The position numbers and the translations under genes were made by a program. A DNA stretch of 64,000 bases from Epiperipatus broadwayi. Taxonomy: Eukaryota; Onychophora; Udeonychophora; Euonychophora; Peripatidae. How positions within the stretch are numbered: position 1 is the stretch's first letter; each line of letters starts with the position of its first letter. A model generated the notes under the pieces. The model was not told where the DNA came from. It did no database searches and saw nothing but the letters and a program-made list of their open reading frames with translations. The DNA lies in the NCBI GenBank assembly GCA_028023455.1, contig JAQFVV010006451.1, positions 1,411,501-1,475,500 on the forward strand, in the 5' to 3' direction. Positions 59,592 through 64,000 of this stretch are shown here, in pieces.

Positions 59592-59594
<3 letters not shown>
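54764..59594. repeat. Copy 2 of the 4.8 kb repeat, apparently complete
   Basis: It starts at TTCTGACCTGTAATC after a short TA tract and ends at GACCTATAGAAAAGGGCACA before a long TA array. Copy 3 begins 5565 bp later. Internal landmarks are TTTACAGTGGATATCCTTAA near 55755, TTTGATCTACCGGGTTAT near 55786 and GTACAGGGACGATGTTAAAG near 56714. No frame exceeds about 80 codons, and none is conserved as a protein that I can see. No terminal inverted repeats. Confidence 0.9.

Positions 59595-59662
<68 letters not shown>
59595..59662. repeat. (TA)n microsatellite
   Basis: Boundary of repeat copy 2. Confidence 0.96.
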
Positions 59663-63635
<3,973 letters not shown>

Positions 63636-64000
63636 CTTTTAACCGCTAATTTTATCATTGGTTGTATCAGATAAAAATCAAATCTTTTAATTGGCCAACT
63701 CACAAACTGAAGACAAAGCCTATTGTTAAAACATATTTGCCTATAATATTAAATTCAACTCAGATACGTTTATAAAAAGTATATAATTAATTTTTCAGGT
63801 TGTGAAGAGAATGAAAGTTCTTTCAAAAATAAATTGCTATTTATTTATTCTAAGATATTCAATATCGGCAACATAAAAGTTATAATGTAAACAAAAAGAT
63901 CGACTTTTACGTTATAGAAAAGTAAATATTTCTTTTTACTACATCTTCAATATATTTACTTAAATCTTCAATATTTTTCGAAAATAATTTTGTTTTTTTA
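63636..64000. other. Terminal interval, nothing recognised
   Basis: Unrelated to the repeat copies and AT-rich. No feature supported before the window ends. Confidence 0.5.

Overview
The window is eukaryotic, very AT-rich, non-protein-coding repeat DNA. I see no host exon that I can defend, no rRNA, no functional tRNA and no CRISPR. The mixture of RTE-type LINEs, tRNA-derived SINEs, long (TA)n and trinucleotide arrays and fold-back repeats suggests an animal with a large repeat-rich genome. A mollusc, perhaps a cephalopod, is my guess; that is inference, not something read directly from the bases.

The main signal is a set of short tandem and head-to-head repeats whose monomers (about 360-470 bp) carry type I hammerhead self-cleaving ribozymes. 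Family A (6.49-9.62 kb and 33.46-34.71 kb) has near-intact ribozymes of about 44 nt on both strands. Its stem I covaries between arrays (CCTTCA/TGAAGG against CTTTCA/TGAAAG), with cores CTGATGA or CTGACGA plus GAAA and a two-base-pair stem III. Family B (13.2, 37.3, 42.0 and 50.4 kb) and family C (44.3 kb) share blocks of the family A backbone and have their own hammerheads or relics. Family D (12.4, 25.0 and 40.9-41.5 kb) joins a hammerhead to a downstream tRNA-like pol III promoter. Family F (24.1-24.5 kb) has a hammerhead-like fold with a changed core. Most of these elements end in TA repeats, contain a head-to-head inversion, or have target-site duplications. This matches retrozymes and SINE-like hammerhead retroposons known from other animals.

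Layout: 1-3.77 kb is a diverged copy of a 4.8 kb repeat that recurs at 54.8-59.6 and 60.3-63.6 kb. A 5'-truncated RTE-type LINE lies at 3.95-6.47 kb, with 3'-end fragments at 17.9, 24.5 and 35.5 kb. Family A arrays follow at 6.5-9.6 kb. From 9.6 to 24 kb there is unannotated sequence with SINEs, families D and B, two fold-back elements and a minus-strand LINE endonuclease relic at 14.9-15.7 kb. From 24 to 45 kb are families F, D, E, A, B and C, with microsatellites between them. Two copies of a second LINE, with YMDD reverse transcriptase, endonuclease and zinc-knuckle ORF1 remains, lie at 45-49 and 49.2-51.6 kb; both end in the same 3' tail followed by a trinucleotide array. All protein-coding remains are broken.

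The LINEs are plausible sources of reverse transcriptase for the SINE-like units. Nothing here shows which enzyme moves the hammerhead repeats.
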